A stretch of 64,000 nt of DNA from Robertmurraya massiliosenegalensis JC6 (GCF_000311725.1 NZ_HE978511.1:831214-895213); one strand, 5' to 3'; numbered from the stretch's first letter, positions 9,144 to 17,135 are shown. The notes: a model not told the origin generated them from the sequence alone. Translations and numbers: made by a program.

Positions 9144-9149
9144 CTTCTC

Positions 9150-9425
9150 CTAGACTACTTCATTAAAATAACGGCCTTTGCCAGTGAGTTCGCTATAAAT
9201 TTCTTCGACCATATTTTCTTTTGCTAGCTCCTGAACCGAGGAGCTATTTTTATTTAATCTTTTCCTTAAGTTTTTCCCTTTATCAAGTCTCTTCTCTTCA
9301 CTTGTGTTGGCTGTAGCTCTTGTTCTCCCAACGGGAAAAATCTGAAACGGATCATAATTCGTTTTTACTTCTCTTTCGGCATACTGCGTATATTGATAGT
9401 TCGTTGTAGGAGGGATATAACCCAT
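9150..9425 (-). CDS. Small conserved hypothetical protein next to yjcD
   Basis: This 91-residue, highly charged, soluble protein starts with MGYIPPTTNYQYTQYAER and ends in a helical stretch. There are no membrane segments or cysteines. The ATG at 9425 has a good gaggtg site and is preferred over the in-frame start 18 bases earlier. It sits between a DUF421 gene (convergent) and the divergent yjcD helicase. I do not recognise a named family. Its conserved tyrosine-rich N-terminus and sporulation-rich surroundings suggest a Bacillaceae-specific protein of unknown role. Confidence 0.6.
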   Translation of the reverse strand: MGYIPPTTNYQYTQYAEREVKTNYDPFQIFPVGRTRATANTSEEKRLDKGKNLRKRLNKNSSSVQELAKENMVEEIYSELTGKGRYFNEVV

Positions 9426-9551
9426 ATTAATCACCTCTTTCAATAAAATTCACGAAAACCTCTTTAGAATATATATACGATTTGTTATGATAAATTTTGT
9501 CTGTACTTTATAAAAATGGACATGAAGAAAGTTAGATTAAAGGGGAAAATG

Positions 9552-11828
9552 ATGAGAACAGCTGTATTAGAGAACAAGTTAATCGCCACAGAACAACTAA
9601 ATAGAGAACATTTTCAATGGGTTCATGATGAAGGAAAAAAAGGGAAGCTCCACTGTCCAATTTGTGGTGACCCTGTTCGCTTCTACTTAGGCATTGAAAA
9701 GCAGCCTCACTTTTTCCATATGACCAAACATACAAACTGTCAGGAACCAGAGCTGCCAGAACGCGAATCCACTAAAGATGAAATGGAATACGTAGAGCGG
9801 AATGGATTTAAAATTCCCGTTTCCCGCACAATTACAACGGTCCAACAGCAAACAGAGTTCAAATCTCCTCAGCAAGTCAAAACGGCTCCAATATTTATAA
9901 AAGAAACGAAAGCTGATCTCTCAACATCTAGTTCTTATATTCAAACCTTGAAAGAACACGGTTTTTCCCTAGATGCCAATCAAATGGAGGCCGTCTCCCA
10001 TATGGAAGGAGCATTGCTCGTCCTTGCCGGAGCCGGAAGTGGCAAAACGAGAGTATTAACGGCGCGAACAGCCTTCATGATTCAAGAGAAAAATGTCGAT
10101 CCGCGCTCGATCATGCTTGTCACATTTACCGCTAAAGCAGCACTGGAAATGAAAAACCGTTTAAAACAATATCCAGGCGTCAATCAGCAACAAAGTCAGT
10201 CTTTATTGGCTGGTACATTTCACAGTATTTTTTATCGCATTTTGTCTTTTCATGAGCGAAATAAATGGAGTTCTGAAAAATTATTAAAAAAAGAGTGGCA
10301 AAAGGAACAAATCATAAAATTGGGTGGTAAGGAGTTGGCGTTAGATGAAAAGGAATTTGCTTACGATCTAGCATTGCAACAAATTGGATTTTGGAAAAAT
10401 TCATTAGTCCTTCCTTCGCAAATTAAGCCTGAAACCCCATGGGAGGAAAAGGTCGCCTTTCTCTTTCAGTTTTATGAACAGACGAAACGTGAAAAAGGCT
10501 TATTTGACTTCGATGATATGCTTCTTGGTTGCTATCAACTTCTTCAAGAGAACCCTTCCCTTCTTGAAAGTTACCAAAAGCGTTTTCGCTATTTCCTTAT
10601 TGACGAGTTTCAGGATATCAATAAGGTGCAATACGAATTGATTCGCATGCTATCATCTTCGAAAAATATTTGTGCAGTTGGAGATGACGATCAGTCTATT
10701 TATTCATTTCGAGGCAGTGACCCTCATTACCTGCTTGATTTTGAAAAAGATTTTCCGAATTCAAAGCTCATTGTCTTAAGTGAAAACTATCGCTCAAGTC
10801 ATGAAATCGTGACAACAGCTAATACGATCATTAAAAAGAATAAAGAGCGTCGATATAAGGAAATGCATGCCCAATTTTCTTCTGAAAGATCCCCTGTTTT
10901 ATTCTTCCCTTATGATGAGGAAGAAGAAGCAACCATGATCGTTCAAGATATTCAAGAAAAAATTGAACAAGGCTACGAGCCCCGCGATTTTGCGGTTTTA
11001 TTTCGAACCAATACAAGCAGCAGGGCGATTTTTGAAAGATTAACCAATTCCAGTCTTCCGTTCAAAATAGATCAGGATGTGGAACCATTTTATGAACGCT
11101 TTATCGTCAAAGGAATGCTTTCTTTTCTCAGGCTTGCCTTAAATGAGGATGATCAAGAGGCCATTCGCTCCATCCTTCCCGTCCTTTTCGTGAAAAATAA
11201 TGTACTCCAGGATTTAAAGGCTGAGAGCATTCTTAACGACTGTTCTTTACTTGAATGTGTCAGTCAATTAAAAACAGGCTTTGCTTTTCAGGAAAAGAAG
11301 TTAAAAAAACTAGTTCCTGTCATTCGTTCTTTGCATCAGCTATCACCACTCACAGCAATGGAAATCCTTGAAAAAGAACTAGGCTATGGGGACTTTATTA
11401 AGAAAAGAGGCAATGAAGGAAATAAGCTTGACAAGGGTTCTGACGATGTTCGTGATTTAAAGGTTGCCGCACGTGGTTTCAAAACGATTCTTGAGTTTTT
11501 AGACCATGTTAACCATATGACAGCGATGAATAAAGAAATGAAGAATATCAGTAAAACACTAAATAATGCTCTTACTTTGAGTACAATACACCGTTCAAAG
11601 GGCTTGGAGTATAAAATTGTTTACGTGGTTAGTACAGTCGATGGAAGTCTCCCCCATGATTTCGCACTCGATTCTTTCCGCAACGGTGATCTTGCTCCTT
11701 TAGAAGAAGAAAGACGCTTGCTATATGTCGCCATCACTAGAGCAATGGAACAATTATATCTCTCTGTCCCACAAAAACGGCGCAGCAAAAGTGCTCATCC
11801 TTCTCGTTTTTTAAGTCCAGTGAAATAG
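9552..11828 (+). CDS. yjcD: UvrD/Rep-type ATP-dependent DNA helicase YjcD with N-terminal zinc module
   Basis: This superfamily 1A helicase has 758 residues. Motifs are visible in order: I (AGAGSGKT, about residue 160), II (DEFQD, about 350), III (GDDDQSIYSFRG), IV (SENYRSS), V (TIHRSKGLEY) and VI (LYVAITRA, near 730). In front of the motor is a roughly 110-residue extension with Cys35, Cys38, His53, His56 and Cys63. The spacing is nearly the same as in the N-terminal zinc-type module of CoiA, also in this window. It should unwind DNA 3'-5'; the specific repair or recombination job is unknown. Start 9552 (or 9549) is preferred over 9516 because aaagggg lies just upstream and only there. Confidence 0.9.
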   Translation: MRTAVLENKLIATEQLNREHFQWVHDEGKKGKLHCPICGDPVRFYLGIEKQPHFFHMTKHTNCQEPELPERESTKDEMEYVERNGFKIPVSRTITTVQQQTEFKSPQQVKTAPIFIKETKADLSTSSSYIQTLKEHGFSLDANQMEAVSHMEGALLVLAGAGSGKTRVLTARTAFMIQEKNVDPRSIMLVTFTAKAALEMKNRLKQYPGVNQQQSQSLLAGTFHSIFYRILSFHERNKWSSEKLLKKEWQKEQIIKLGGKELALDEKEFAYDLALQQIGFWKNSLVLPSQIKPETPWEEKVAFLFQFYEQTKREKGLFDFDDMLLGCYQLLQENPSLLESYQKRFRYFLIDEFQDINKVQYELIRMLSSSKNICAVGDDDQSIYSFRGSDPHYLLDFEKDFPNSKLIVLSENYRSSHEIVTTANTIIKKNKERRYKEMHAQFSSERSPVLFFPYDEEEEATMIVQDIQEKIEQGYEPRDFAVLFRTNTSSRAIFERLTNSSLPFKIDQDVEPFYERFIVKGMLSFLRLALNEDDQEAIRSILPVLFVKNNVLQDLKAESILNDCSLLECVSQLKTGFAFQEKKLKKLVPVIRSLHQLSPLTAMEILEKELGYGDFIKKRGNEGNKLDKGSDDVRDLKVAARGFKTILEFLDHVNHMTAMNKEMKNISKTLNNALTLSTIHRSKGLEYKIVYVVSTVDGSLPHDFALDSFRNGDLAPLEEERRLLYVAITRAMEQLYLSVPQKRRSKSAHPSRFLSPVK

Positions 11829-11829
11829 A

Positions 11830-11864
11830 CAAAAGTCGCTCCTATTTTTGAGCGACTTTTTTGT
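11830..11864. terminator. Convergent terminator between yjcD and spoVIF
   Basis: A perfect stem (aaaagtcgct / agcgactttt) followed by T residues lies between two convergent stop codons. Confidence 0.85.
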
Positions 11865-11865
11865 A

Positions 11866-12120
11866 CTATCTCTTGTTAAGCATTTTTGAAATCGTATTGA
11901 AGTCCAACTGCTTCCCGTCACTGACAATTGACTTAACAATTTTATCCTCTGTTTCCTTATTTACTGGTTTATTCGCAATTTGTGATACTCTTCTGATCAC
12001 GTTACGTACCGTTTTTTCATCCTTGAAGTTTGCCCCTTGTAACGAATTAGCTAAGTCAAAGACATCCTTCATATTTACGCCCGTCTTCTTTTCGATATTT
12101 TTAAAGAATTGATTATCCAT
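11866..12120 (-). CDS. spoVIF: Stage VI sporulation protein F
   Basis: This 84-residue protein matches SpoVIF (YjcC) in length and in its conserved helical plan, with FFKNIEKKTGVNM near the N-terminus and SDGKQLDFNTISKM near the C-terminus. In B. subtilis SpoVIF is made late in the mother cell and is needed for proper coat assembly and GerE-dependent gene expression. Its position next to yjcD is the same as in B. subtilis. A strong aaaaaggagg ribosome site precedes the ATG. Confidence 0.88.
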   Translation of the reverse strand: MDNQFFKNIEKKTGVNMKDVFDLANSLQGANFKDEKTVRNVIRRVSQIANKPVNKETEDKIVKSIVSDGKQLDFNTISKMLNKR

Positions 12121-12247
12121 TTTGTGAAACTACGCCTCCTTTTTAAGCTACTTACATTTTATGAATGTAGTTACAGAAGGGTGATATGAAAAGTAAAAGA
12201 AAGGCATATTTCATAGATTTATAGATTTCATCCATTTTGCTTAAAAG

Positions 12248-13024
12248 CTATTTAATAAGCCAGCCACCGTCCACAAGCACATCACTACCTGTCATATAGG
12301 ATGCTTCATCGGATGCAACAAAAGCAATGACATTGGCAATTTCAGAAGCTTTCCCTATTCTCCCTAGAGCTGTATTTTCCTTAATCGTCTTCACAAATTT
12401 CTCATTTTCCAAGCCTTTCTCTGTTAAAGGAGTATCGACAAATCCTGGAGAAACGGAGTTTACTCGAATCCCATATGGAGCTACTTCTAAGGCAAGTGAC
12501 CTTGTAAAATTAATCACTCCTGCTTTTGCTGCACTATAATGAGGCATAAGAGCACCTGCCTGATGTCCAGAGAGGGATGCTACATTTACAATTGCACGAC
12601 CCTGTAAACCATTTTCTTCTTTTGCCTTCGTGACCATGAAATTCCCTAATATTTTCGAAACAAGAAAAACACTCCTTAAATTAGCATTTTGAATATAATC
12701 CCAGTCATCCTCCGTTGTTTCTAGTATTTTTGAATTTTGCAGACCACCTGCGTTATTTACTAGAATATGAAGATCTCCGAAATGAATACGGACATAGTCA
12801 GAAAGCTCTTGTACATCTTCCTCATCTGTTACATCCGCTTGAAAAATTTCAGCCATCGGTATTCTCTTCTTTTGATTAATTTCAGCCGCAACCGCTTCCA
12901 ACTTAGATTTCGTTCGTCCCACTAATACAACTCTTGCTCCTTCTTCTGCCAGTTTGAGCGCAACTTCCTTGCCAATACCACTTCCTGCCCCTGTAATGAG
13001 GGCAATCGTTTGAGAAAATCTCAT
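12248..13024 (-). CDS. SDR family NAD(P)-dependent oxidoreductase
   Basis: This classical short-chain dehydrogenase has 258 residues. The cofactor motif TGAGSGIG is at residues 9-16, NNAG is near 90, and the catalytic Ser-Tyr-Lys set is visible in VASLSGHQAGALMPHYSAAKAG. SPGFVDTP follows, and the C-terminus is DGGWLIK. It probably oxidises or reduces an alcohol or keto group; the substrate is unknown. The ATG at 13024 lies behind aaagggg; the nine-codon upstream extension would need a TTG without a ribosome site. It is a single-gene unit, not part of the neighbouring spore genes. Confidence 0.85.
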   Translation of the reverse strand: MRFSQTIALITGAGSGIGKEVALKLAEEGARVVLVGRTKSKLEAVAAEINQKKRIPMAEIFQADVTDEEDVQELSDYVRIHFGDLHILVNNAGGLQNSKILETTEDDWDYIQNANLRSVFLVSKILGNFMVTKAKEENGLQGRAIVNVASLSGHQAGALMPHYSAAKAGVINFTRSLALEVAPYGIRVNSVSPGFVDTPLTEKGLENEKFVKTIKENTALGRIGKASEIANVIAFVASDEASYMTGSDVLVDGGWLIK

Positions 13025-13137
13025 TTTACCCAGCACCCCTTTTATAACCAATTTTGTATCTCTACTATACTCCTTTCATCAAATTATTCAATTATTTTGC
13101 TGAAAATTCATAATATTCATTCGTTAAATACAAATAA

Positions 13138-13180
13138 AAGAAATGCCGCTTCTGTATGAAACGGCATTTCTTTCTTTTTT
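13138..13180 (-). terminator. Terminator after the YjcZ-like gene
   Basis: A 9-bp perfect stem (gaaatgccg / cggcatttc) flanked by A and T runs lies directly after the small gene's stop and before the SDR gene. Confidence 0.75.
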
Positions 13181-13182
13181 CA

Positions 13183-13317
13183 TTAGTTATAGAAGCTAGC
13201 GCCTACTACGATTAATAGGATAAATAACACGACGATTAAAACGAAAGATGATCCGCCGTATCCACCTCCGTAACCACCGCCATAGCCATAGCCACCAAAG
13301 CCACATCCGAAGCCCAT
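13183..13317 (-). CDS. YjcZ-family sporulation peptide
   Basis: This 44-residue peptide reads MGFGCGFGGYGYGG, continues with further GGGYGG repeats, and ends in one hydrophobic segment (FVLIVVLFILLIVVG) closing with ASFYN. A Gly/Tyr-rich head plus a single membrane helix is typical of YjcZ/YmzE-type small spore proteins of Bacillus. It is preceded by aggtgac and by a perfect sigma-K-like -10 element (see promoter). The gene is too short for ordinary ORF calling but its composition, promoter and terminator all agree. The function is unknown; a membrane-anchored spore peptide is the likely identity. Confidence 0.82.
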   Translation of the reverse strand: MGFGCGFGGYGYGGGYGGGYGGSSFVLIVVLFILLIVVGASFYN

Positions 13318-13349
13318 ATATGTCACCTCGCTTTATACGGTCTCACTAG

Positions 13350-13377
13350 TAACATATGTACAGGACTTAAAAAGTGT
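13350..13377 (-). promoter_or_regulatory. Probable sigma-K promoter of the YjcZ-like gene
   Basis: On the minus strand, ACA (13375-13377) is followed after exactly 16 bases by CATATGTTA (13350-13358), a perfect match to the sigma-K -10 pattern CATANNNTA. It lies 33 bases before the start codon. Sigma-K drives late mother-cell genes, which fits a spore-surface peptide. Confidence 0.55.
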
Positions 13378-13413
13378 ATAGGCTGTTTAATAGATTCCGC
13401 TGATGTAATATGC

Positions 13414-13770
13414 TCATCCTTTTGGTTTAAAAATTAACGCCCCGATAAAAGCAAAGACAATCGCAGCAGAAATTCCAGAGCTTGTTACTTCAAACATCCC
13501 TGTTAACACTCCGATTAAGCCATGTTTTTCAGCTTCTTGTAATGCCCCGTGTACAAGCGTATTGCCAAAATTCGTAATCGGAACAGTTGCTCCTGCACCA
13601 GCAAAATCTGCCAATGGTTCATATAAACCTAAGCCATCAAGTATGGCGCCGAAGACGACAAGCAAGCTTAATGTATGTCCCGGCGTTAATTTTGCCACAT
13701 CAAATAGTAATTGGCCGATTACACAAAAGAGCCCTCCAACCACGAATGCCCAAAAAAACATTGGTAACAA
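13414..13770 (-). CDS. spoVAE: Stage V sporulation protein AE (SpoVAEb type)
   Basis: This 118-residue membrane protein has about four hydrophobic segments and the conserved [15 protein letters not shown] signature of the SpoVAC/SpoVAEb family. SpoVA proteins form the channel that moves dipicolinic acid into the developing spore and releases it at germination. The start is TTG at 13770 with an ideal ggaggt seven bases upstream. It is the last gene of a yhcN-like/spoVAC/spoVAD/spoVAEb operon. SpoVAA, AB and AF are not present here, so this is an accessory-type SpoVA operon. Confidence 0.9.
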   Translation of the reverse strand: MLPMFFWAFVVGGLFCVIGQLLFDVAKLTPGHTLSLLVVFGAILDGLGLYEPLADFAGAGATVPITNFGNTLVHGALQEAEKHGLIGVLTGMFEVTSSGISAAIVFAFIGALIFKPKG

Positions 13771-13791
13771 GAAGATAACCTCCTTTTTTTC

Positions 13792-14808
13792 TTATCCATT
13801 CATTTCTATTGATACTGCATGTGCTATACATGGAATACTCTCATTTTGCTGATAGGTTAACGGGGATAACAGCGCTCCTGTCGCTACCATGAGAATTCTT
13901 TTATAGGTACCTTTTTGCATTTCATTAAGAAGATGTCCATATAAAACGCTGGCAGAGCATCCAGCTCCACTCGCTCCAGCTTGAACGGGCTGTTCATCGT
14001 TATAAATCATTAAGCCACAGTCCTGAAATTTCTCCCATTCGATATTTAAGCCATTTTTTTGCAGTAACTCAAACGTGACCTCTCTGCCTATTTTTGCAAG
14101 GTCACCTGTAACAATTAAATCATAATAAGAAGGATCCAAATTGAGATCATTAAAATGAGCAGTAATGGTATCTGCCGCTGCTGGTGCCATCGCTCCGCCC
14201 ATATTGTAGGGGTCTGTCATTCCTAAATCAATGACTTTACCCAAGGTGGCAGAGGTCGTAACAGGCATCCCTTTTTCATTTTCGTTTTTCTTCACTAATG
14301 CAGCCCCGGCCCCAGTCACCGTCCATTGAGCAGTTGGTGGCTTTTGTCCCCCATACTCTGTTGGATAACGGAATTGCTTTTCTGTCGCAGCATTATGACT
14401 GGATGCACCAGTTAAGACGTAATCAGCCCCTTGATAATTAATGAAAAAAGAGGCAAGTGCAAGTCCTTCCATTGACGTGGAACAAGCACCAAAGATCCCG
14501 ATATACGGTAATTGAATTGTTCTTGCCGCCATACTCGAAGGGGTAATCTGATTAATTAAATCACCGGCAATAAAAAATTGTACATCCTCTTTTGTTTTAT
14601 TGCCTTTTTGAAGAGCTGTTTGTGCCGCTTCTTCCATCAATACACGTTGGGCCTTTTCATAGGAGTCTTCCCCCATCCAAAGATCATCATGAATAATATC
14701 AAAGTCTTTTGCCAATTTTCCTTTTGCTTCAAATGGACCAACGGACACTCCAGTAGAGGCGATAACCGGTTTGTTCGGAAACACCCAAGACTGCTTTCCT
14801 CTACGCAT
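13792..14808 (-). CDS. spoVAD: Stage V sporulation protein AD
   Basis: This soluble protein of 338 residues has the thiolase-like fold known for SpoVAD, with the conserved GACSTSMEG stretch at about residues 107-115 and a GAGCSASV stretch near 285. SpoVAD binds dipicolinic acid and works on the outer face of the spore inner membrane with the SpoVA channel. The start is the ATG at 14808, which overlaps the spoVAC stop codon as TAATG behind ggggggtgat; the longer frame would start within spoVAC. The length matches the family. Confidence 0.92.
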   Translation of the reverse strand: MRRGKQSWVFPNKPVIASTGVSVGPFEAKGKLAKDFDIIHDDLWMGEDSYEKAQRVLMEEAAQTALQKGNKTKEDVQFFIAGDLINQITPSSMAARTIQLPYIGIFGACSTSMEGLALASFFINYQGADYVLTGASSHNAATEKQFRYPTEYGGQKPPTAQWTVTGAGAALVKKNENEKGMPVTTSATLGKVIDLGMTDPYNMGGAMAPAAADTITAHFNDLNLDPSYYDLIVTGDLAKIGREVTFELLQKNGLNIEWEKFQDCGLMIYNDEQPVQAGASGAGCSASVLYGHLLNEMQKGTYKRILMVATGALLSPLTYQQNESIPCIAHAVSIEMNG

Positions 14809-15272
14809 TAGATCACCCCCCATTTCATGAGTAGGACTTTGATTAATGCGACAATAAAAGCAGAAAAAACACCGAATAGAATGACCGAACCTGCTAATTT
14901 AAACATATTTCCTCCTACTCCTAACACGAAGCCTTCTGTACGATGTTCAATAGCTGCCGAGATGACCGCATTACCAAAACCAGTAACAGGAACCGCGCTA
15001 CCAGCACCTGCAAATTGACCAATATGATCATAAATGCCAAATCCAGTTAGAAGCATGGAGATAAAAACCATCGTTGCCACAGTCGGATTCCCAGCCGTTT
15101 GTTCAGTGAAATTGAAGAAATAAATATAAAAATAGGTAATCGCTTGTCCTACTACACAAAAAAGCCCACCAACAATAAACGCTTTTATACAATTTTTTAA
15201 TACCGGTCTTTTTACTTCATGTTTTTTTTCTAGGGATTGATATTGTTGTTGTTCTTTTGTCTTCTCCCCCAT
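14808..15272 (-). CDS. spoVAC: Stage V sporulation protein AC
   Basis: This 154-residue protein has a charged, glutamine-rich N-terminus (about 30 residues) followed by four hydrophobic segments. The FAGAGSAVPVTGFGNAV signature is near the middle. In B. subtilis SpoVAC behaves as a mechanosensitive channel for dipicolinic acid release. Fourteen bases separate it from the upstream lipoprotein gene, and it overlaps spoVAD by one base. Confidence 0.92.
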   Translation of the reverse strand: MGEKTKEQQQYQSLEKKHEVKRPVLKNCIKAFIVGGLFCVVGQAITYFYIYFFNFTEQTAGNPTVATMVFISMLLTGFGIYDHIGQFAGAGSAVPVTGFGNAVISAAIEHRTEGFVLGVGGNMFKLAGSVILFGVFSAFIVALIKVLLMKWGVI

Positions 15273-15286
15273 GAACTAAGCCCCTT

Positions 15287-15757
15287 TCAAGTTAACTCTT
15301 TCTTCATTTTGATAATTTCTTGAAGTTTTTTCTCCGCTTTTTCTTGAGAAAAATTCGGATCTTTTAAATTATCTTCAAGCTCCACTGCCTCAAGGAATAT
15401 CTTATAATCACTTGAGACAATGAAATTTTCATCAGGGTATTTTTCCTCAAGCTTTTTATTCATTCTTTTTTCAATGTCCTTCATATGATATCGATGTAAA
15501 TGTCTTACTTTATAGGCGACGAGGATATCCTTTTCCCCTTTTAAGACAGAAACATCATAAAGCTCCTTAAACCCTTCAACGTCTTGCTCAATGGACTTGA
15601 CCAAATCCATTTCCTTTTTTGTATTTCTTTCAAAAGAAAGTGGAGCAGGATTTGTTGTTTTTACTAATGCAATCCCACTTCCCTTCGGTCCATCATTGTT
15701 GCATGCACATAAAAACGTGACCATAACGAGAAAATATGTAAGCAGTATTTTCCTCAT
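15287..15757 (-). CDS. YhcN/YlaJ-family sporulation lipoprotein
   Basis: This 156-residue protein has a lipoprotein signal peptide ending in FLCACNND (lipidated Cys19) and then a compact domain with two charged helices. The segment ending in ILVAYKVRHLHRYHMK is typical of the YhcN/YlaJ family. Members are inner-membrane spore lipoproteins that influence germination. It is the first gene of the spoVA operon, the same association seen in spoVA2-type operons of other Bacillus species. Its own function is not established. Confidence 0.8.
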   Translation of the reverse strand: MRKILLTYFLVMVTFLCACNNDGPKGSGIALVKTTNPAPLSFERNTKKEMDLVKSIEQDVEGFKELYDVSVLKGEKDILVAYKVRHLHRYHMKDIEKRMNKKLEEKYPDENFIVSSDYKIFLEAVELEDNLKDPNFSQEKAEKKLQEIIKMKKELT

Positions 15758-15852
15758 TCCATCCCCATCCTCTACATCATCTTATATTGTTTTTATTTTC
15801 CACGACTTCCCCTTAATTTATGAATCGTTGCACACTTCCAATATCTGTAACA

Positions 15853-15884
15853 TTAAAAAAGCCTGCTAATATCCATTAGCAGAC
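15853..15884 (-). terminator. Terminator of the GCGCGKKK small gene
   Basis: A perfect 8-bp stem (ctgctaat / attagcag) with a 4-base loop is followed on the minus strand by GC and six T residues, about 20 bases after the stop codon at 15903. Confidence 0.85.
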
Positions 15885-15902
15885 TGTAAATAAAGTCTTG
15901 TT

Positions 15903-16007
15903 TTATCTTGTTTTTTTCTTTCCACAGCCACAACCTTTTTTTCTTTTCGTCGGTTTCGGTTGCTGTTTTTTCAATGTAAGATTTGGGTTCGTACTTTGTA
16001 TTCTCAT
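15903..16007 (-). CDS. Tiny basic Cys-Gly protein near cotZ (candidate coat/exosporium peptide)
   Basis: This 34-codon frame starts at ATG 16007 behind gggagagag. It encodes a peptide beginning MRIQSTNPNLTLK and ending RKKGCGCGKKKTR. It is very basic and has two cysteines in a GCGCGKKK motif; the neighbouring coat protein CotZ begins MGCGKK. A strong terminator follows 20 bases after the stop, and a sigma-K-like -10 element lies about 80 bases upstream. No family is recognised. Gene position between yjcA and the spoVA operon and composition suggest a spore coat or exosporium peptide; this is inference. An overlapping frame starting at 16011 runs through the terminator and is less likely. Confidence 0.6.
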   Translation of the reverse strand: MRIQSTNPNLTLKKQQPKPTKRKKGCGCGKKKTR

Positions 16008-16086
16008 TCATTCTCTCTCCCATCATAAATGTATTTCACCACGTCTAAAGGGGCCTTATATCGAGCATATGTGGGTACCACTATGA

Positions 16087-16113
16087 TAATCTATGCAAAT
16101 TTGCAATGCCTGT
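16087..16113 (-). promoter_or_regulatory. Possible sigma-K promoter of the GCGCGKKK gene
   Basis: The minus strand has CATAGATTA (16087-16095), a perfect sigma-K -10 pattern, with ACA 15 bases upstream (16111-16113), one base short of the usual spacing. It lies 80 bases before the small gene's ATG and downstream of yjcA. Confidence 0.35.
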
Positions 16114-16155
16114 ATATGTGCATGACCTAATTTCGAAAAAAAGTTAGGAATTCTT

Positions 16156-16515
16156 TCACAAATAACGCTGAATGATCGTTTCGATAATAGCGGCAATACC
16201 AGCAACTGCTAAGATGAGGAGAAATGGAGTGGCAAATGCTGGCCATTGCAGATAAAAAAGACATAATCCTGCCGCAGACCATATTCCCGTACACCAATAA
16301 CAACTTAATAATTCTCCGATAAAGTGATTGATTCCCCCACTTTTTGGAACATAGTAAAGTTCTTCCTCCCCATTTTCATTTACTTCAACCTCTTCCACAA
16401 AAAAAGGACTTCTGATAAATTCCGTAATTTTGTCAAAGACAATTAAACGGGTCAGACGAAAGCTAGCAAGTGAAATAACGATTAATTCCATCCAGGATAT
16501 AAGCATTTCATCCAT
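16156..16515 (-). CDS. yjcA: DUF1360 sporulation protein YjcA
   Basis: This 119-residue membrane protein has an N-terminal helix, a charged loop, then ELLSCYWCTGIWSA, the conserved CxxCxGxW-like block of DUF1360, and two C-terminal hydrophobic segments. B. subtilis YjcA is a sporulation protein of this family located beside the cot gene cluster, and the same context is seen here. The biochemical role is unknown. It is divergent from cotZ with a 125-base intergenic region. Confidence 0.82.
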   Translation of the reverse strand: MDEMLISWMELIVISLASFRLTRLIVFDKITEFIRSPFFVEEVEVNENGEEELYYVPKSGGINHFIGELLSCYWCTGIWSAAGLCLFYLQWPAFATPFLLILAVAGIAAIIETIIQRYL

Positions 16516-16569
16516 CCTTCAACATGATATTTTCCCGCCTATTTTTAGGAAATAAGGCGTTTGTCCGTT

Positions 16570-16597
16570 ACCCAAATGCCTCTATAGCAATATGTTA
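16570..16597 (+). promoter_or_regulatory. Probable sigma-K promoter of cotZ
   Basis: ACC (16570-16572) is followed after 16 bases by AATATGTTA (16589-16597), one mismatch from the sigma-K -10 pattern CATANNNTA. It lies about 43 bases before the cotZ start codon, as expected for a late mother-cell coat gene. Confidence 0.45.
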
Positions 16598-16640
16598 TTA
16601 ATGTAATATTACTTCTAAAGAAAATAAGGAGGAATAACGA

Positions 16641-17135
16641 ATGGGTTGTGGAAAAAAAGACGACGTACTAGGCACTAGCACTGGCAATTGTGTATGCGAA
16701 GTTGTCCGCGCTATAAAAGACATCCAAGATGCTGCCGAAGATGTTTGTGAATGTCCTACTAACTGTTTCCAGGAACCACTTGGTTCTTTAATTAAACCGG
16801 GTAAAAGACAAAGAGTAGATACTCGTGTCTTCTCATTAAAAACAGCGGATGGGTCTCCTTTCCATGCATTCTTCAGACATGACGAATGTGCATGCGTATC
16901 CATTTTTTTCCGAGTTGAAGAGGTCTTTGACAACTGCTGTGCAACATTACGTGTCATTAAACCGGTTAAAAACGGAGAAGCAGTAGATTTAACTCATGGT
17001 AGCTGCATCGATTTAGGTAAGATTTGCCAAGTAGAAGGCTTTAGAGCAACAAATGACTGTGTTACTGTTGACTTAAGCTGCTTCTGCGCTATCCAATGCG
17101 TTGCTGATGTTGACTTAGACATTTGCGAAGACTAA
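16641..17135 (+). CDS. cotZ: Spore coat/exosporium protein CotZ (CotY/ExsY family)
   Basis: This 164-residue protein has 17 cysteines, many in CxC or CC pairs (VCEC, ECAC, NCC, CFC). That is typical of the CotZ/CotY/ExsY family that self-assembles into the cross-linked crust or exosporium basal layer. It begins MGCGKKDD and ends CED. An aaggagg site precedes the ATG and a sigma-K-like promoter lies upstream. In B. subtilis several paralogues (cotV-cotZ) lie here; only this copy is present in the window. Confidence 0.92.
   Translation: MGCGKKDDVLGTSTGNCVCEVVRAIKDIQDAAEDVCECPTNCFQEPLGSLIKPGKRQRVDTRVFSLKTADGSPFHAFFRHDECACVSIFFRVEEVFDNCCATLRVIKPVKNGEAVDLTHGSCIDLGKICQVEGFRATNDCVTVDLSCFCAIQCVADVDLDICED

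Noticed and set aside
15853-16011. Alternative 52-residue frame starting at 16011 (MNENTKYE...)
   Set aside because: It reads through the strong terminator hairpin, and the overlapping 34-residue frame has a proper stop before the terminator.
16598-16957. 119-residue frame antisense to cotZ
   Set aside because: It is the mirror of the Cys-rich CotZ frame, Ser/Thr-rich as expected from an antisense shadow, with no ribosome site.
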